Shown: positions 35,404-44,248, numbered from the stretch's first letter. The stretch: DNA of 64,000 bases from Trueperella sp. (GCA_030532125.1 JAUNLU010000004.1:37960-101959); one strand, 5' to 3'. Numbers and translations are program-made. Notes: generated by a model from the letters alone, not told the origin.

Positions 35404-35942
35404 TTGGATTTCTCCACTCAAAGTATTAGGGGCGGGTATCCACCCGGTTTTTGGATCTTCAGCGCGGCCGCCAAAGACGTGACCTGAAGTTTGGCCACAC
35501 ACATACCGTCCAATAATAGAACAAAATGGCATAACTCCGCGCCCTCGCGCACATGACATGAGCCACCTATTAGCGATGCATGTCCGCTAGTACTTCACAT
35601 ACCCTACGCACCACATTTGACACACCCTGGTCGCCACATTTGAAAGACTCTGCCCCCACTCTCCACCCGCCAATTGCACTTCCTACTGGCATTATTTAGT
35701 CTTGCCGCGCCCACCCAACCACTTCACACCACTTACTCCACCCCGACCTACCTGGTCAGATTCCCCTCTTTTTAGCTGTTCCCTTCCTTATGCAAGTCTG
35801 GGCTGGTGCCGTGAGCCTGGCTCACAAATCAGCCACACATGCCTACCTGCATGACTAGCCGTATTACAGCTGCTCTATTTATCTACACAAATCGCTAAAT
35901 TAACCGCCAAAACAACCGGCTACTCCGGGATTGCAGCCAACT

Positions 35943-35998
35943 TGCTATATATGTGGTTTTTCATCGGCTATGCCGAATGAAAAACCACATATATAGCA
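35943..35998. repeat. 56-bp near-perfect inverted repeat
   Basis: TGCTATATATGTGGTTTTTCAT (22 bases) is repeated inverted as ATGAAAAACCACATATATAGCA, with an inner CGGC-TAT-GCCG stem and a single unpaired A. The T-run precedes and the A-run follows the GC core on both strands, which is the reverse of an intrinsic terminator. A cruciform, protein-binding palindrome or relic of a small inverted-repeat element are alternatives. Confidence 0.8.
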
Positions 35999-36030
35999 TT
36001 CTGGTTTTGAACTGCCGGCACAGCACAAAA

Positions 36031-36057
36031 ATCCCGCGGCACTCAGTGCCGCGGGAT
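36031..36057 (-). terminator. Orphan minus-strand intrinsic terminator
   Basis: ATCCCGCGGCACT and AGTGCCGCGGGAT form a perfect 13-bp stem with a one-base centre. On the minus strand the stem is followed by TTTTTG. The nearest minus-strand gene upstream is tRNA-Pro, 575 bases away, so the terminator may belong to a long tRNA precursor or to an unannotated small RNA. Confidence 0.75.
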
Positions 36058-36392
36058 AGTCCCACATGGAAATAGCAATGGACCGCACTAAAGGGGCTGA
36101 ATTTACATAAAATACAATGCGCCAGCACTAAATAGGCAGGCTTCGCGCAAAAATAGCGTTAGCTCCGTGCTAAAACTGGGATGTACCAGCACTTACCCTA
36201 AAACACGACGGTAAGACCGAAACATACGTGGCCTTGTGAAAGGGGTAGAACAACGCTAAAGCTCTAAACGGGATAGAGCCGCGCACTAATACGCAATGGA
36301 TTTGCCTAGAAGGCACCAGAAATAGATAGTTCACTTTCCGCCTGGGAACACGTTTTCCAGATGCGCATTTTTCTGATACTCGATCTGCGCCT

Positions 36393-36496
36393 AGCACTAG
36401 CCTAAATTCGTTGCATCCATGATCAATCTAGGTGTGTTACACCCAGCACCGATCTAAATTTGCTGTGCTTAGCACTGGCTTAAATTTCAGGAACTC
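36393..36496. repeat. Four degenerate 26-bp tandem repeats
   Basis: Units begin at 36393, 36419, 36445 and 36471. The first 16 bases are AGCACTAGCCTAAATT, ATGATCAATCTAGGTG, AGCACCGATCTAAATT and AGCACTGGCTTAAATT, followed by ten less conserved bases. The second unit is the most diverged. The spacing is exact, so a common tandem origin is likely. No coding potential is seen. Confidence 0.7.
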
Positions 36497-36632
36497 ACTT
36501 CCCAGAGCGCACATACTATGAATCAGAGATCGGCTCTAGCACAAACTCGAACAACACTGCTCTAGCGTGCATATAGGCATATAGATAAAATTCAGCATCT
36601 GACCTGGTCTCAGATGCCTAGGCTCAGATATT

Positions 36633-36709
36633 TGGTCGGGGTAACAGGATTTGAACCTGCGACCTTCCGCTCCCAAAGCGGACGCGCTACCAAGCTGCGC
36701 TATACCCCG
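36633..36709 (-). tRNA. tRNA-Pro (anticodon TGG), CCA encoded
   Basis: On the minus strand, CGGGGTA pairs with TACCCCG as acceptor stem, followed by A and an encoded CCA. The anticodon stem TCCGC/GCGGA encloses TTTGGGA with anticodon TGG (Pro). The T arm contains GGTTCAAATCC. Total 77 nt. A TATACT -10 lies on the minus strand at 36728-36733. Confidence 0.97.
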
Positions 36710-36727
36710 TAGCGTCATGAATTCTAA

Positions 36728-36733
36728 AGTATA
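36728..36733 (-). promoter_or_regulatory. Putative -10 of tRNA-Pro promoter
   Basis: TATACT on the minus strand, 19 bases before the tRNA-Pro 5' end. No good -35 is evident at 16-18 bases, so only the -10 is called. Confidence 0.45.
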
Positions 36734-36765
36734 AACTCGCTTTTTCCTAATCTAGTGGGCTCCCA

Positions 36766-36887
36766 TGAGCTAAAAATCACCCTCTTATCACTGCATATAA
36801 ATGTCCTACTGCCCACTGCATGCAAGTGTCCCACTGTCATTCCTAGCCTATGAATCTATGCACCATATCCGTGAGCTAAAAATCACC
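36766..36887. repeat. Direct repeat flanking a 2 x 25-bp tandem repeat
   Basis: TGAGCTAAAAATCACC occurs exactly at 36766-36781 and again at 36872-36887. Between them lie two tandem 25-base units, CACTGCATATAAATGTCCTA(CTGCC) at 36789 and CACTGCATGCAAGTGTCCCA(CTGTC) at 36814. The structure sits between the two divergent tRNA genes. It may be a remnant of a small insertion or a slippage product. Confidence 0.7.
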
Positions 36888-36897
36888 TCGCTAACTT

Positions 36898-36925
36898 TTT
36901 AACCCGGCGCCAAGCTTGCTACACT
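36898..36925 (+). promoter_or_regulatory. Putative promoter of tRNA-Gly
   Basis: TTTAAC (36898-36903) and TACACT (36920-36925) are spaced 16 bases apart and end 32 bases before the tRNA. The -10 is good, the -35 weak. Confidence 0.5.
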
Positions 36926-36957
36926 GGGACAATCGCCAGCAGATTACGCTGTGACGC

Positions 36958-37031
36958 GCGAGTGTAGCTCAATGGTAGAGCCTCTGCCTTCCAAGCAGAT
37001 AGTGCGGGTTCGATTCCCGTCACTCGCTCCA
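36958..37031 (+). tRNA. tRNA-Gly (anticodon TCC), CCA encoded
   Basis: GCGAGTG pairs with CACTCGC as acceptor stem, followed by T and encoded CCA. The anticodon stem TCTGC/GCAGA encloses CTTCCAA with anticodon TCC (Gly). The T arm is CGGGTTCGATTCCCG. A perfect stem at 37070-37100 may end the transcript. Confidence 0.97.
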
Positions 37032-37381
37032 CTAAAACGTTGATATATAGCGGAAAACTTTCCCAGTTCCTACCGTGTGACACGTAGAATGACACGGTAG
37101 CGGAAAGCTTTTCTAGCCGCCTCCCGTGGGTACGATCTTGGGTACAACCAGACTAAATGCAAATGCAGTTAAAAATACGTAGTGAGAATTCTGCTGTTAT
37201 CTTTGGACGACGGCGGTAGGGCACCGCCAACTCACTACCTGACGACGGCGACAGACACTACCGATTCACCACCTGATTTTGTGTAACGGATCGCAGAAAT
37301 TTGGCATTATTTGCCATTCATTCACCACTGAGCGACTGATAAAATTCTCCCTACAAATCACAGTTCACAGATAGGCAGCTG
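37032..37381. other. Intergenic region upstream of the M60 peptidase, with hairpin and repeats
   Basis: CTACCGTGT (37070-37078) and ACACGGTAG (37092-37100) form a stem that may terminate tRNA-Gly; CTTTTC follows a few bases later. TAGCGGAAAACTT and TAGCGGAAAGCTT flank the stem. An imperfect 35-base direct repeat beginning GACGACGGCG is at 37206-37240 and 37241-37274. A TAAAAT at 37340-37345 with TTCATT 17 bases upstream could be the peptidase promoter. No gene is visible here. Confidence 0.5.
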
Positions 37382-40300
37382 ATGAAAAGTCCCGTTGCGC
37401 GCAACCTGGCTTCCTCGGGAGGTCTGCTAGGTAAAGTGCCGGCAGCCCCAGTAGATAAAACGCCTGGCACCTCGCTATACCAGAAACTTGGAATCCTCCT
37501 CAGCGGGATACTAGGGATTCTCCTGGCCGGGGTGCCACTGGCAGCAGTTCCCCCAGCTTTAGCACAGACCGCTGCAGACGCCGCAGCTCGCCCCACTTAC
37601 CGCGAGGCATTCGAGATCTCCAGTATCGATGCCTACACAAACAATGGCGGGATGTACCAAGGCAGCCCGCTGTCGAACGCTTTTGACGGCGATCTGCAGA
37701 CCCACTGGGAAACTGGCCGCAGAAACACCAGCACCTTCAAAAACGACATCACAGTTACATTCCGCCAAATAGAGAAACTCGGTAAAGTCAGCTACTACCC
37801 GCGCGTAGTGGGCGCACCGCTCAAGGGCTACCCGCTCGAACTGTCAATTTACACCTCACAGACCGACGACGGCGATGACTTCACGCAGATCCACCACGGC
37901 ACTTACTCTGCGGCTTCCGGCGAGCTGGCAATTCCGTTCACTCAAGAACAGCCAGCAAAGCGCATCCGCTTCGTATTCGACCGCGCTCAAACTGATTGGG
38001 CCGCCGCCGGCGAACTAAAGTTTTACCGCCCAGACCCTCTACCTGACAAAATTTCTGCACTTTTCGCAGACCCGCTGTTCACCACATTAAAAGCAAATGT
38101 GACGCTGGAACAGGTCGAGCAACTCTACCAAGAGAGCCTCACGCATCCGCACGCTCATCTCACTGAACAGTTGGCGGAAGCGCGTGCCATATTGAATGGC
38201 GAAACCTTTGACAACACAATCTTCACCCTGCCCCGAGATGGAAATATCCGCACCCACACGCGCGATGTACTAAAGATGAGCAGCTTCGGCGGCATTTTGC
38301 TTCCCACCGGTCTGGCCGCAAACCAAGGGCAAGTGGTGCGCGTATATGTGGATGCAAATGCCGGCGAGCCCCTGCCAAAGATTGTGTTTTCGCAGAGCCA
38401 GGGCAAGTTCTCCGAGTGGAATCGCAAAATCCAACTCCACCCCGGAGAAAATATCATCACAGTTCCCACCATTCTCAATCCTGCCAATGTGACCGCAGGC
38501 GGCCCTATCTACTTCGAGAACCCGTATACCCCCGCTGAGCAGTCACAGGCTCCGCGCGTGCGCATCGCCGACGCCTACCGATTCCCATACTTTGCCGACG
38601 GCGGAGACCCCCAAGAATTTGTCAAGTTCCTAGCGGAATACAAACAGAAACAGGCAGAAAATCCAGCTGCCTACGCTTCTATTGCGGAGCTCGCTAGCGA
38701 CTGGGTCATTATGACCGGAACGCTGGCGAATGCCGAAGTTTTCTTAACCGGCAAAAACCCGCAGACGACGCTTGACTTCCACAAGCAGCGCTACCAAGCC
38801 CTGATGGAATACTCAGGATTGAGCGAGTTCGGCCCGCAGTACACGGATCCGCAGGAATGGATCCACGCCCCGCGTCAGATGGTGCGCGCAATGTCGATGC
38901 CAGGCGGTATTTTTGCTTATGCAATGAGCGACCACTCTGGCTTTGGCGTGGGCACGATGAATAACTACTTCAACGGTGAAAGCTACGGCTGGGCAATGAC
39001 CCACGAACTGGGCCATCAGATTGACCTAATGGGCGCAAAATGGCCGGAAGTCACGAACAATATGTGGGCGAACTACAACCAGGTCGTGCTCCAAGGGCAA
39101 AATGACCGTATTACTGCTGACCAGTACCACACGCTGTTCACGCAGAATGCACTGGACGATTACGCGCAAAATTCCAAGGCGATTTCTAATCTGGCAATCT
39201 TCTGGCAGCTACACCTATATGACCACGATTTTTGGCCTAAGTTCCAGGACGCCGCGCGGGATGACGAACTCTTCCCTGATCTGACCACTGAGCAACGTCT
39301 TGTTGCCCTTTCGTCTTATATCCTGGGGTTTGACCTCACGGAGCACTTCGACCGCCACAACTACTTCGACTACCGCTGGTCAGATCCAGCGGCACAAGCC
39401 GCTAACCGTACTGCAGCTAAAAATGCTATTGCCGCAGCTGGTATACCTGACCGGCCAGACAATATGAAGACGTGGTATCTGTGGACTAAAGCCGCTGGTG
39501 AGCAGAAAACCTTTGCCGATTTGACCGCACCGCGCGTCTCTAACGTAACGTATGCCAATGGCACAGCAACTATTTCCCTGACCGATGATTTGAATCGCGA
39601 GGAGAGCCGGCTGGGCTACGAGGTCTTTATGGATGGCAAGCTCGTGGGCTTTGCATATAAGGATCAAATTACGGTTCCATATGTTGACGACGGTGCTTCG
39701 CACACGTTTACCGCGCGCGCTTACGATATGAAGCTCAATCGGACCGAACTATCTGAGCCATTCGATTTCAATACTGCCGAGCCCAGCATTGTGCTCACTT
39801 CCTCAACTATCATCCCAGTCGGATCTGAGCTTTCAGCACTGGATGACATTGCGAAGGCAATGGATCGGGCGGGTACGCCGCTGGCGGTAAGCGTGGATAA
39901 GACTGGCGTAGATCTGACCCAGCCAGGGCGCCAGTTTGTAACGATAAGTGCCACGGACGCCCACGGGGTTAGTGTCTCCCGAGTAGTGGATGTGGATGTG
40001 GTGGCCAGTGCCGCATATATTTCAGATTTAACTCCGGCTGCTGTCCAGGTTGGCTGGGGTGATCTGGGAGTCGATTCGCGCATCGGAGGCGGCGCGCCTA
40101 TTTCATTGCCGAATGGAACCGGCGCAGAGCAAATATACCCCAAGGGTTTGGTCTCTCATGCCCCGGCCGTAGTGGAATTTGACCTAGCTGGCATGAATCC
40201 GCAGTATTTCGAGGCGTTTATTGGAATTGACGGCGCCGTGCGTACCGGGCGCGGAAATGCGATCATGAAAGTTGAGGCTGACGGCAAGCTGCTTTATCAG

Positions 40301-41602
40301 TCAGGAAATATCTATGCGGCTACCCCGGTACAGCGGGTCAAGCTCGATATCACTGGAGTACAGCAGCTGAAGCTAATAGCTGACCCCTTTGGGATCAATG
40401 CTGCTGACCACACTGCATGGGCAGATGCAAAGATCAGCGAGTATCCTCTGGCCAGCATTTGGTCCCCTAGCGCTGAAGCACTTGTCAAACAAAGTGGCGA
40501 TACGGTAACCCAACAGGATCTAATCGCCCAGATCCGTGACGGTGCACCGGCTGCAAAAGTGAAGTCAATCAGCGTGGAAAGTCCTATCCCTGCCAGTGGC
40601 GCTGCAGATGTATCCCTCCGGATCACTTATCTCGATGGCACCACAGATGAAGTGGTGGTGCCGGTGTCTTTCGTGCGCGCAAATCTGGTAGACCTGGCAC
40701 AAGCAATTTCCGCCGGTGAAGCTGAACTAGCAGCGACGTGGATCTCCGCAGATGGCACAGAGGTACCTACCGCAGAGAAGTGGGTTGACGAAGCTGCCCA
40801 GGCTGCGCTTAATACAGTGCTAGCACATGCTAAAACGCTGCTAGCTGATGAGACTGCGTCGCAGGCAAAAATCGATACGATGGTTGCAACTGTGAACCAA
40901 GCACTGGCTGACTTTAACTTGGCTAAGGCTGATGGGCTGTGGCAACCCGAGGATCCGCAGGCACCGCAAGAGCCCACGCCGGCACCGGGCGGGACGGAAC
41001 AGGAACCCGATCCGGATGACTCAGGCGACGTCTTGGATCCCAATAACCCAGAGATTCCCGAGCCGCCGATCGCCACCATAACCCCGGACGAACCAAAGTT
41101 TGTGATTCCAGCTGCGGCAGACCCGGCGGCATGCACGGTAGCCCCCTTTGTGACGGTCAGTGATCAAGAAGGCGTGAGCTATACGGTTAGAGTGGGAGGT
41201 ATGGAACTCGCGCCTAACTCAGAAGGCAAGTACGTCTATGACTACGGTCAGACGGTTGTAGTGACGGCTATTCCCACAGCGGGTTACCAGTTCCCAGCTG
41301 ACGCTACTTCCCAATGGTCCTGGACCGCCAATCTCCCTGGCACTTGCCAGCAGCCTGGGGACAATACGACGCCGAAACCCGGCGAAGATATAACAGTCGA
41401 GCCTGGGGGTGATGCTGCGATCAAACCTCCTACTGTAACCCCCGCACCTATGACGCCGGTTATCCCCCAGAGCCCGGTTGGCGCGGCGTCTGCCCTGGCT
41501 ACAACTGGAGCTGCAGTTCTGGGAGTGGCAACGGCAGGCGGATTATTGCTAGTCGCCGGTCTGGTGATACTGCTGATTCGCCGGAAAATGTCGAGGAAGT
41601 AG
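37382..41602 (+). CDS. Wall-anchored M60-family (enhancin/mucinase-like) zinc metallopeptidase
   Basis: A 1406-residue secreted protease. A signal segment covers about residues 35-62 after a long basic N-region. A discoidin/F5-8-type carbohydrate-binding domain follows at about 80-205. The peptidase M60 unit, about 215-690, has the gluzincin site HELGH at 541-545 with the downstream ligand in PEVTNN (Glu556). Beyond it are Ig-like segments, an NPCBM-like domain at about 880-1020, a helical FIVAR-like stretch at about 1110-1190, and a Pro/Asp linker. The two-cysteine C-terminal domain (about 1240-1325) is shared with the 2.6-kb surface protein. LATTG at 1372-1376, a helix and a basic tail complete the wall anchor. 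M60 enzymes typically cleave O-glycosylated mucins, so a host-glycoprotein role is likely. The ribokinase gene follows 14 bases later. Confidence 0.88.
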   Translation: MKSPVARNLASSGGLLGKVPAAPVDKTPGTSLYQKLGILLSGILGILLAGVPLAAVPPALAQTAADAAARPTYREAFEISSIDAYTNNGGMYQGSPLSNAFDGDLQTHWETGRRNTSTFKNDITVTFRQIEKLGKVSYYPRVVGAPLKGYPLELSIYTSQTDDGDDFTQIHHGTYSAASGELAIPFTQEQPAKRIRFVFDRAQTDWAAAGELKFYRPDPLPDKISALFADPLFTTLKANVTLEQVEQLYQESLTHPHAHLTEQLAEARAILNGETFDNTIFTLPRDGNIRTHTRDVLKMSSFGGILLPTGLAANQGQVVRVYVDANAGEPLPKIVFSQSQGKFSEWNRKIQLHPGENIITVPTILNPANVTAGGPIYFENPYTPAEQSQAPRVRIADAYRFPYFADGGDPQEFVKFLAEYKQKQAENPAAYASIAELASDWVIMTGTLANAEVFLTGKNPQTTLDFHKQRYQALMEYSGLSEFGPQYTDPQEWIHAPRQMVRAMSMPGGIFAYAMSDHSGFGVGTMNNYFNGESYGWAMTHELGHQIDLMGAKWPEVTNNMWANYNQVVLQGQNDRITADQYHTLFTQNALDDYAQNSKAISNLAIFWQLHLYDHDFWPKFQDAARDDELFPDLTTEQRLVALSSYILGFDLTEHFDRHNYFDYRWSDPAAQAANRTAAKNAIAAAGIPDRPDNMKTWYLWTKAAGEQKTFADLTAPRVSNVTYANGTATISLTDDLNREESRLGYEVFMDGKLVGFAYKDQITVPYVDDGASHTFTARAYDMKLNRTELSEPFDFNTAEPSIVLTSSTIIPVGSELSALDDIAKAMDRAGTPLAVSVDKTGVDLTQPGRQFVTISATDAHGVSVSRVVDVDVVASAAYISDLTPAAVQVGWGDLGVDSRIGGGAPISLPNGTGAEQIYPKGLVSHAPAVVEFDLAGMNPQYFEAFIGIDGAVRTGRGNAIMKVEADGKLLYQSGNIYAATPVQRVKLDITGVQQLKLIADPFGINAADHTAWADAKISEYPLASIWSPSAEALVKQSGDTVTQQDLIAQIRDGAPAAKVKSISVESPIPASGAADVSLRITYLDGTTDEVVVPVSFVRANLVDLAQAISAGEAELAATWISADGTEVPTAEKWVDEAAQAALNTVLAHAKTLLADETASQAKIDTMVATVNQALADFNLAKADGLWQPEDPQAPQEPTPAPGGTEQEPDPDDSGDVLDPNNPEIPEPPIATITPDEPKFVIPAAADPAACTVAPFVTVSDQEGVSYTVRVGGMELAPNSEGKYVYDYGQTVVVTAIPTAGYQFPADATSQWSWTANLPGTCQQPGDNTTPKPGEDITVEPGGDAAIKPPTVTPAPMTPVIPQSPVGAASALATTGAAVLGVATAGGLLLVAGLVILLIRRKMSRK

Positions 41603-41616
41603 CTTCAAGGAACACC

Positions 41617-42597
41617 ATGCACCTCCCACCGCCCGATATCCAAAAAATCGCCAGTCAGGTTCTCGCCGCACTGTCCGGGCGAACCTGCATGGTGGGGTCA
41701 ATTAATGCTGATCTCACGGTGGAGACGGCACAGCTGCCTGGTCCGGGCCAGACTGTTACCGGTGGGCCACTGCAAATCCTCCCCGGTGGGAAGTCGGCTA
41801 ATCAGGCGGTAACGGCCAGCAAGTTGGGTGCGCCCACTGATTTTATTGGGGCAATAGGAACCGACCCTTATGCCGCTATGCTGGAAAAATCTCTGCAAGA
41901 CGCCGGAGTAAATACCCAGTTTTTACTGCACCGCGATGGACCTTCCGGCACCGCAATAATTACGGTGGATAACGCCGGGGAAAATAGCATTGTCATCTCA
42001 CCGGGGGCAAATGGAATGCTTACCCCGGCAGATATTGAGCTCGCCCACAGCGCCATCGCGAAAGCTGAAACTCTGGGACTGTGCTTAGAGGTTGCCACTG
42101 AAACTGTTATCCGGGCGGCACAAATTGCCCGAGCTGCTGACACCTTGGTGGTGTTTAACTTTAGCCCGATCAAACCGGTACCACCGGAACTGATTTCACT
42201 GATAGACGTGCTCATCGTCAATGAACACGAGCTAGCCACGCTAGCTGATTTTCCACCGGAAAAAGTTACTGCGGCACGCACCGATACGGTCACTACTGCG
42301 CTAAAAGAAATTGGCGTACCACAGGCGGTGGTCACCCTAGGAGCTGCCGGTTCGCTAATATACGACGACGCCGAGCTACACCATATTCTGCCATTCCCTG
42401 TAGCGACTGTAGACACCACTGGAGCAGGTGATTCCTTTATGGGTACTCTACTCGCCGCCTTGGCAACAGACTTCTCCTTACGAGACGGAGCAGTGCTGGC
42501 GTCATGTGTATCTGCGCTATCTACCACAAAACTGGGGGCACAAAATTCTTACCCCACCCGGTCAGAAGTACAGGAATACCTAATCGGGCTGCGATAA
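41617..42597 (+). CDS. rbsK: Ribokinase-family (PfkB) sugar kinase
   Basis: A 326-residue PfkB-fold carbohydrate kinase. VGSINADLTVETAQLPGPGQT near residue 26 and GGKSANQAVTASKLGAP near 57 are typical of ribokinase. NEHEL near 205 and the catalytic DTTGAGDSFMGTLLAAL near 268 contain the anion hole and base. AGGA lies five bases before the ATG. It begins 14 bases after the M60 peptidase stop and is probably co-transcribed with it, although the functional link (sugar released from glycoproteins?) is speculation. Ribose is the best substrate guess by motif. Confidence 0.85.
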   Translation: MHLPPPDIQKIASQVLAALSGRTCMVGSINADLTVETAQLPGPGQTVTGGPLQILPGGKSANQAVTASKLGAPTDFIGAIGTDPYAAMLEKSLQDAGVNTQFLLHRDGPSGTAIITVDNAGENSIVISPGANGMLTPADIELAHSAIAKAETLGLCLEVATETVIRAAQIARAADTLVVFNFSPIKPVPPELISLIDVLIVNEHELATLADFPPEKVTAARTDTVTTALKEIGVPQAVVTLGAAGSLIYDDAELHHILPFPVATVDTTGAGDSFMGTLLAALATDFSLRDGAVLASCVSALSTTKLGAQNSYPTRSEVQEYLIGLR

Positions 42598-42678
42598 CGG
42601 GGGCAAGCTCCGGACTTTCTCGGCAGGCGGCAGCTACAGAAAAGCCCCGCTGGGCAACCGGGATAGCCGCCAAAATTG

Positions 42679-44121
42679 TTACAGCGAATCGCCGAAATCT
42701 GCCCGGAATTTGGCTACCAGTTCTTGCGGCCAATCTGAAGTGGGCCGCATCCGACCATAGAAGAAGCGCAGGATTTCCGGTTCTTCTTCCCATTCCAGAC
42801 CACCAATAATACTGCGGTTATCGTAGAGCCAGGCTAGCCGGTCAATCATGTAGTTAACCTGGGATAGGGTAAACACTCGCCGCGGCATCGCCAAACGCAC
42901 CAGCTCCATATTGGCTAGTGGCTCTACCCCGTTGGCATCCCGTTCTTCACTCATCGTGCCGCGTTCCATAGCGCGCACTCCGGATGCAATGTAGAGCGCC
43001 GCATTCAATGCTCCGGCCGGGTACTCGCGCTGGTCGAGGTGCTCCACAAACTCCAGCGCATTGAGGTGGGCGCCCAAACCGCCAGCAGGTTTTACTACTG
43101 GAATACCGCGTTTATCTAGCTCATTCACGGTGTACTCAATAAACTGCGGCCCATGCGAAATCATGTCGTAATCCATGGTTTCTTCCAGCCCAACCGTGAT
43201 TGCTTCCATTTCTCGCACCGACATGCCGCCATAAGTTAGGAAGCCTTCAAACATTGGCACCAGGCCACGCATCTTCTTGTATAGCGCCTCGTCCCGAATC
43301 AAAATCCCGCCACCGCGGCCAAAGCCGAGCTTGCGCGCCGAGAAGTAGAAAACGTCACAGCAGTCTGCGATAGCACGGGCAATATCGCGGATCTCCATAT
43401 CGGCACACTGTGCTTCTCGCTCTTTAATAAAATACAGGTTGTCTTGCAACAGTGACGCATCGAGCACCAGCGGCACACCAAATTCTTGGCATATCGCCTG
43501 CACTTCTCGCAGATTTTCCAGCGAAAATGGCTGCCCACCGATCAAGTTGGTACCAGCTTCCATCCGCACTGCGGGCACGGCAGCACCGGATTCCAACAAA
43601 GCGCGCAGCCGACCGGTATCCATATTGCCCTTGAACGGGTGATCTACTGTTACGTCAATTCCGCGCGGGTACAGGTACTCCACCACTTGACCACCATTGG
43701 CCACAATATGGGCCTTAGTGGTGGTGAAGTGGTAGTTCATCGGGACAGTGTCCCCAGCGCTTACCAGAGTGGAGAAGATAATGTTTTCGCACGCCCGCCC
43801 TTGGTGCGCAGGCAGGAAATAGTTAAGCCCAAACAGCTCAGTGACTTTCTGCGCTAGGCGGGTAAAAGTAGCCGATCCCGCATAAGCGTCGTCAGCGTTG
43901 AGCATAGCTGCCTGCTGTTCCTGACTCATGGCGTTGACGCCGGAGTCGGTTAGCATATCCAAAAATACGTCTTTGTTTTGTAGCAGGAAGGTGTTATATC
44001 CGGCGGCTACAGTTGCAGCTAGGCGTTCCTCGATTGGCAGTAGATGTAGCTTCTGAATAATGCGTACTTTGTGCATTTCCAGCGGGTAGCGTTGATCCCC
44101 GTAGAACGAAACATTAGCCAT
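42679..44121 (-). CDS. Beta-eliminating lyase, tyrosine phenol-lyase type (tryptophanase family)
   Basis: A 480-residue PLP-dependent lyase of the tryptophanase/tyrosine phenol-lyase family, which splits an aromatic amino acid to phenol or indole, pyruvate and ammonia. AHQGRACEN near residue 105, NLIGGQPFSLENL near 192, and FSARKLGFGRGGG with the PLP lysine at 264 define the family. Residues that separate the two enzymes favour tyrosine phenol-lyase: Thr133 (FTTT; Asp in tryptophanase), Arg387 in AMERG (Ile in tryptophanase), and Phe453 in LRFF (His in tryptophanase). The lysine region differs from the classical SGKKD, so specificity is inferred. It is convergent with the ribokinase gene. No leader peptide of the tnaC kind was found. 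Confidence 0.87.
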   Translation of the reverse strand: MANVSFYGDQRYPLEMHKVRIIQKLHLLPIEERLAATVAAGYNTFLLQNKDVFLDMLTDSGVNAMSQEQQAAMLNADDAYAGSATFTRLAQKVTELFGLNYFLPAHQGRACENIIFSTLVSAGDTVPMNYHFTTTKAHIVANGGQVVEYLYPRGIDVTVDHPFKGNMDTGRLRALLESGAAVPAVRMEAGTNLIGGQPFSLENLREVQAICQEFGVPLVLDASLLQDNLYFIKEREAQCADMEIRDIARAIADCCDVFYFSARKLGFGRGGGILIRDEALYKKMRGLVPMFEGFLTYGGMSVREMEAITVGLEETMDYDMISHGPQFIEYTVNELDKRGIPVVKPAGGLGAHLNALEFVEHLDQREYPAGALNAALYIASGVRAMERGTMSEERDANGVEPLANMELVRLAMPRRVFTLSQVNYMIDRLAWLYDNRSIIGGLEWEEEPEILRFFYGRMRPTSDWPQELVAKFRADFGDSL

Positions 44122-44248
44122 GCGTAGGACTCCTTTGTCATCCGGTAAAGCATTAACTAGTTCGCTCAGAATATCTAAACTGCCCGACTGCTCGCCAAAG
44201 TGTCCAAACTGGAATCAATTGATGAGCGGGCAACCGCATTGAGGGTAG

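Larger units (their letters stand above)
35404..36632. other. Gene-free, repeat-rich 1.2-kb intergenic region
   Basis: No convincing gene is present between tig and tRNA-Pro. The left part (about 35600-35790) is pyrimidine-rich on the plus strand and holds two imperfect copies of CACATTTGA-type words. A 56-bp hairpin (35943-35998) and a minus-oriented terminator (36031-36057) follow. The right part repeats the minus-strand word TTTAGTGCTGG or a near variant about seven times (for example near 36085, 36125, 36188, 36393, 36445 and 36471). The region may be decayed mobile or repeat DNA, or may encode an unrecognised small RNA ending at 36031. Confidence 0.6.

Noticed and set aside
42598..42678. 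GGCGGC...GCCGCC pairing as a terminator between ribokinase and lyase genes
   Set aside because: The loop is long and there is no T-run in either direction.
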